From Patiria pectinifera (lineage: Eukaryota > Echinodermata > Asteroidea > Valvatida > Asterinidae): DNA of 64,000 nucleotides. The stretch is from contig CM057136.1 of the NCBI GenBank assembly GCA_029964075.1, positions 16,232,381-16,296,380 on the forward strand, written 5' to 3'. Shown here piece by piece: positions 59,271 through 64,000 of this stretch. The position numbers were made by a program, and so were the translations under genes. The notes beneath the pieces are model-generated. The model ran no database searches. It worked only from the letters and a program-made list of their open reading frames with translations, and had not been told where the DNA came from. Every line of letters starts with the position of its first letter. Within the stretch, counting starts at the first letter, position 1.

Positions 59271-61879
59271 CCACTTGTGAGCACACCATATGAGAACATT
59301 GACCCAGCATGCTGTATGTACACAGCCCACAGTAAGAATAACACCTTGAAATTGGTGTCAGAAAATGTCAGCAATAGTTTGGTTAAAATTACCCGGGTCT
59401 TTTCCCCGTGTCCGGGGTGTTGAGCCCGTGTAACTCAGCACATTGGAAGGAGGACTGTTGCAGCGCACTGTATTGCACCAAATCATAATATTTATCTATT
59501 CAATTGAACCAGCCCTGCTAATGTCATTCGAATCAATATTAGGTTATGAGAGGGAATTAGTTCTGAGTGGCTATACTAGCAGTGGTGTGGTTCTCAGACC
59601 TACATGTAGCTTTGGAATTTAAGGCAGTGAGATTCTTCACTCGGTCAGCCCCAGCAGTGTTTGTTTTGTGTCAAACAAGAAAAATAGTTCCCACTGCTAC
59701 CCAGGTAATTTGGGAACAGTTTTTGTGCATTTTGGAGGTTTTTTTGGGGGTGTTTGTTTTGAGGGCTGTGTTCAGGACGGGAACAGGTGGCTATAGTGGT
59801 TCAGGAGACTAGCTCAGCGCATAAAGTTGTCACTACACGTTCTGTTTGGACAACTCCTGCAAGCATGCCCATCCCTTTTTTTTTTGCATGGACGCTAGGA
59901 GAATGTACTTTGAGCCTGTTTTGGTTTCCGAACCTTAACTTTATCACCCCGATATTGTTTTTAGTTGGTTTGTGTTCACAATTGATTGAATATTGGTGGG
60001 AAAGGCATGCCAAGAGTACTTGGATTTGGCAAATGTAATCAAATTGAATTTCCGGTATCAGGAAGTGGGATGTAGTTATTGTCAGGAGCATATATTTAGT
60101 CAACTGTTACACAGTGCCGACTATTCCGTAAAAATGGATATTGTCAAATATTTTGGCATTGATTGAAATACATTGTGAAAGTACTTGTACTTGGGCATAA
60201 TTGACTTTTTGTATGATTTCAGCTCATTGTTTTCGGAATTTGACTATAACAAATTTTCCCAACAAATTGGCTCAAAGTAAAAGACACATTTGTAAAATTG
60301 AAGTATGACAAGTTTTTAAAATGTAAGAGTTAGTTGCGGTGGTAATGTACAATTGATAAAAAAATTCCCAAAAATTGTTTTAATAACATTTGTCTGCTGG
60401 TACCACATGTTTGCATTCAGTGCTCGTACGACATCTGGTACCCAGCCTACCCGGGCGATGAAGAGAATTACCCAGGTCATACCGCAGCGTTCCGCATTTT
60501 GTCAGACGGGGGCCGGTTGAGATAATTTGGCGTAACCGCAGGAGCTTCGAAAGGCCCTTCCTGTCTTGACAATGGCTCCATAGTTCCCCGCTTAGTTGCA
60601 CTCGCAAAATGTCCTACACAAACGCTGCCTTTTAATGATTAGTGAAGTTGAACAGCAAGGTATTGTCTAAAAATAGAACACATTTTATTAATTGCTACAT
60701 GTATCAGCCACCTGTTGGCTAGTGAGCTGCAATAATCGGTCGTTGGCCGCTGAACGATGAAATTAATTTTAACAGAGTGCTCTTAATTCTGTAAATTTAT
60801 TCTTATTTTCATTGATTTGTTGAAAAAAGATCAGCTTGAAACTAAAAAGTTGCCTGTGTTTATGCAAGTGGCCTTTATTGAACTGGAAAGTGTTGTCTGA
60901 ATTCTTGAGAAATTTTTTCTTTGAAAAAAATTACCCCTCTGCCCCTGAAAAAAATGGGGGTTCAAATTTGCCAAAAACCAGGGTATTTTTGAACATTAAT
61001 GATAATAAAATGTGAGTCTTAAAAAAATTGGGGCTTGAAATTATATTACCTCTGGAAAAAATTGGGGCATGAAAATGCATAGTGCATGATATAGTGCATG
61101 ATGATTAAAAGAGAGTTTAAAATTGTCCAAATATATGTCAGGTTGTTGAAAAGGTCTAAATGCCCTCCGGTTGGAAAAACATGATCCTGGCCTTGGCCAT
61201 TATGTATGTCAATGCTCTACTTCCGAACTTGTTGACTTGCGTGTTGTTCAACCACTTGTCACCTCGCCACCAGTCTGCAGGTGTTTGCCTTCTCCATGAG
61301 TTATCTCCCCCCACCAGTAATGTAACAGGTACATTTCATAAGTGTATGCCGGCAGCCAACCCTTAGCCCGCCCTTACAGCGGTGTTAACACCGAATGGGT
61401 GGTCTGGGGGCTTGCTATGTTTCTGGTGATTTATTCATGTTCACTGCAGTAGCTTTACTGTGGGGATGAATCAAAGATTCTGATTGGATGATTGATAATA
61501 AAATTTGGGTGATTGCTGTAAATGATATTTTGGGGGTTCTTATATGACAGAGGGAGGAATGTTAGTATATGTTCACAAACCAGGGGGTGGAATGCCATCA
61601 GAGGAAGCTGACATTTATGTCAGAGAATTATGAATTTTATATTTTATGAAAATGCCATTTTTGTCACAACATACGTCAGTTGTGATTTAGAAAGCACATT
61701 TATCTAAACAATACTGCTGAAGGTTTGGTAACCTGTATGGCATTTTGAGAGCATTTAAAAAAATTAGTACCAATTTGAGATTGGATTTTGGACTTATATT
61801 AATGAAAATTTCAGGACAAGTTTAGAAGAATGATTCACATTTTGCTGGCAGTTGTGACAAAGCATCTTGCTCGAGTGCA

Positions 61880-61975
61880 TTATGCAAGGCAACTCCACAG
61901 GTTTCACTTGAACCCACAGTCTGCACAGTTACTCACTCAAGTTTGACGAACCAGACCACTAGGCCATCGCACCCT
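61880..61975 (-). repeat. tRNA-like remnant, minus strand
   Basis: The minus strand reads TGGCCTAGTGGTCTGG (box A-like) and about 35 bases later GGGTTCAAGTGAAACC (a degenerate box B). Probably an old SINE head; no intact cloverleaf. Confidence 0.45.
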
Positions 61976-64000
61976 ATGCTTTTCTGGGTCAAGAAAAGAA
62001 CATATCCCCTTGATAAATGGTTTCATGATTTGCAGGAAGATAAGTATTAAGAACGTCCCAAGATGATAGTCTAGTTGATACAGACAGAATGTTAGATGAT
62101 ATTCATGTGGAACCATTTTGGGGGGATATTGTAATGAGGATACATGGGAATGTAGGGACACAAGAATTTAAGTCAGGATTTATGTTTTCCAAAGGGAGAC
62201 AATGTTGGGAATGGGAGCTGTCATGGGGCGACACTCAAGACTTGTAGTGGAACCTGTCAAACTTGTCAGTGGTTGTGCCACTGAAGGAGGGGAGGGGCTT
62301 GTGTGTTTGGATTGTGGGAGGATGTCAAATTTAAATTATCACCTCTCCCATACTGAAATGACTGTGCCACTGAATACACCAACAAGACCCCTTGAAGATG
62401 TTACAAAAAGTTGAGTGTTTTGTGATAACTTCCTCCCAAGCAAGATAATGCTTCAAGTTGCAATACTGTGCTCCTCTATCTTGGCCCATCTTGAAGACAC
62501 CCCCTCCAAAGAAGGTTATGACACCCCCTGATTTGTATGACCTTGTCCTTGAAGCCATGTGTTCTCTAATTATCACTCATCAAAATGACACATAGGACAT
62601 TGGTTGATGCTTGTCTCACATGCCAATGAAATATTTCTGTGATATGCTTGCAGATAAGTCAGGAAATCGCTGATATACTTTGGTGGGAAAAGTTTAGAAG
62701 ATAAGTTTGCACTTCCACATACTGTCATGTTGGTGGTAGCCTAGATTTGAGTACTTCATCATACACAAAAAAGAGGTCACAGTGGCTTTTTGCACTTTTC
62801 ATATTTTGCAGTGTTTCACTTGGATAAACTCAGATTGTTGTTGATCAAGAATTTGGGTCTTCAGTTCCAAAATGCAAGTAGGTTTGGGAAAGAAGCTTGA
62901 TTTTGATGATCTCATAATTTTCACTTTAATGTCATTTACATGTATTGTAATTTCATGTGACTCAAGTCATTATTATTCAGGGTTTAAATGCTATTTTTTT
63001 TGGGAGGGGGTGGGCAGTATTTCAACTTCGAAGTAACCTTGTTGGAAAAAAATCACCTTGCTACATAGTCCTACACCCATAGTGTTTCAGCCTTAGTCAG
63101 AAAATAACTAAAGGAACTATTGTGACAAAAATGTACGAAAAATGTATGGTGGCTTCATGTCAATCCACGTTGAACCAAATCAGGGGCACAGGCTCTGCAA
63201 AGGCAAAGGCCTGAGAATTTTAGAGAAAGGCCTGAGAGAACATAATTTTCGTGGGGCTTTTCTTTGACAAGACCAGGGTTGGAACCCTAGTTTATAGTCT
63301 CCACTTAGGCCCAAAAGCTAGGAATTTCGGAGACTCAAGACAATACTGGAAGAATAAAACCTTGAAGGTATTCTAGGTCATGAACTCTCTGTAGCGGAAC
63401 AGGTGCATGGCAGACTCTGGCGCCCCTCGGTAACCGTGTTTATCACCTTGTGGGGCTGGGACTGGTCCTGGCGGGTACAGAGCTGAACCGATTAGAACAT
63501 ATGTGATGGTTTCGGCTTTCATGAGGTGAAATCGATCAGAAACAAACACGATTTATGAGGAAGGACTGCGGTTGTATTTGTCCTGAATTTGACTTTTGAA
63601 GAGCACTCAGCTCATAGAAAATTATGTGTTTAGCAGACTCGCAGTCTCCCACTAACCAAAATCCACTCATTCAAGAGCAAATCAAGCTTTTGTTGCACAC
63701 ACTTGTTTACTTGATATAGAGGCCAATACATTGAGCTTTAATTTGCTAACTAGGAAAACTTTGCTTAGCAAAATATAGCAGAACCGGTAATGTACCAACC
63801 AAAATGTTAGCTGTTACATATACTATTGGTTCTTGTGACTGGTCCCAAGCATGCTTTTAGGTGATGAAATACACAGCTTTCATGATTTACGCTACAGCCA
63901 GTGAACCACATATGATTGTTCTTCTGGTTCACATGAAAATGTCCAGAGTATTCATGAATTATGATCACCACTGTGGTTCATTTCAGAGTTCAAAACCAGA

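Larger units (their letters stand above)
38307..64000. other. Very long region without a recognised exon: intron and/or intergenic
   Basis: After the donor at 38307 I found no acceptor followed by phase-compatible Gly-X-Y coding sequence up to the window end. Many short frames exist, but none has a domain. Content is AT-rich DNA, TACATGTA/TGTACA-rich stretches, MITEs (41391-41903, 47252-47610), SINEs and tRNA-like remnants (43930-44170, 53024-53357, 61880-61975), and a three-copy tandem repeat (54445-54820). A few GC-richer patches (for example 49960-50240 and 45580-45900) may be regulatory or unrecognised exons. Confidence 0.45.

Noticed and set aside
63374..63409. Possible 36-base exon between CTCTGTAG and GTAACC
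   Set aside because: It does not continue the Gly codon phase of the collagen-like exon at 38306 and has no Gly-X-Y pattern.

Overview
This window is eukaryotic nuclear DNA. It is gene-sparse and AT-rich, its genes have GT-AG introns, and it carries many short non-autonomous DNA transposons and tRNA-derived SINEs. The gene content is a CYP2-like P450, two orphan rhodopsin-class GPCRs, a 2'-5' oligoadenylate synthetase (OAS)-like gene and the 5' end of a transmembrane-collagen-like gene. The palindromic octamer TAGGCCTA is strongly over-represented. Together these suggest a marine invertebrate deuterostome, most likely an echinoderm; that is an inference, not something the sequence proves.

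Layout. Positions 1-2743 are non-coding with two fold-back repeats. A complete three-exon cytochrome P450 lies on the minus strand (2744-7755). Its exon junctions join in phase to give 507 residues with all the main P450 motifs. Its first intron holds a 30-bp minisatellite and a 601-bp TA-flanked MITE. Two intronless minus-strand GPCR paralogues follow (11097-12332 and 16440-17690). They are separated by non-coding DNA with hAT-like and fold-back MITEs, and each has a palindromic CRE (TGACGTCA) upstream. An OAS-like gene lies on the plus strand in four exons (21663-23725, 339 residues). It keeps the OAS fold signatures, but all three catalytic acidic positions appear changed. Positions 23726-36357 are mostly non-coding, with a SINE, a 34-bp perfect palindrome and one possible minus-strand first exon (29258-29508). 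From 36358 the first two coding exons of a type II membrane protein with a CxCPPG junction can be read (36358-36618, 38243-38306). No later exon of it was recognised, so 38307-64000 is either a very long intron or intron plus intergenic DNA. It contains a fresh SINE with a perfect 18-bp target duplication, other tRNA-derived repeats and further MITEs.

The genes look like independent units, not a pathway. The most interesting points are the probably non-catalytic OAS homologue, the paired GPCRs that lack the usual extracellular disulfide, the Thr-to-Asn change in the P450 I-helix, and two recurrent short motifs (TAGGCCTA and a CTCF-like GAGGGCGC).
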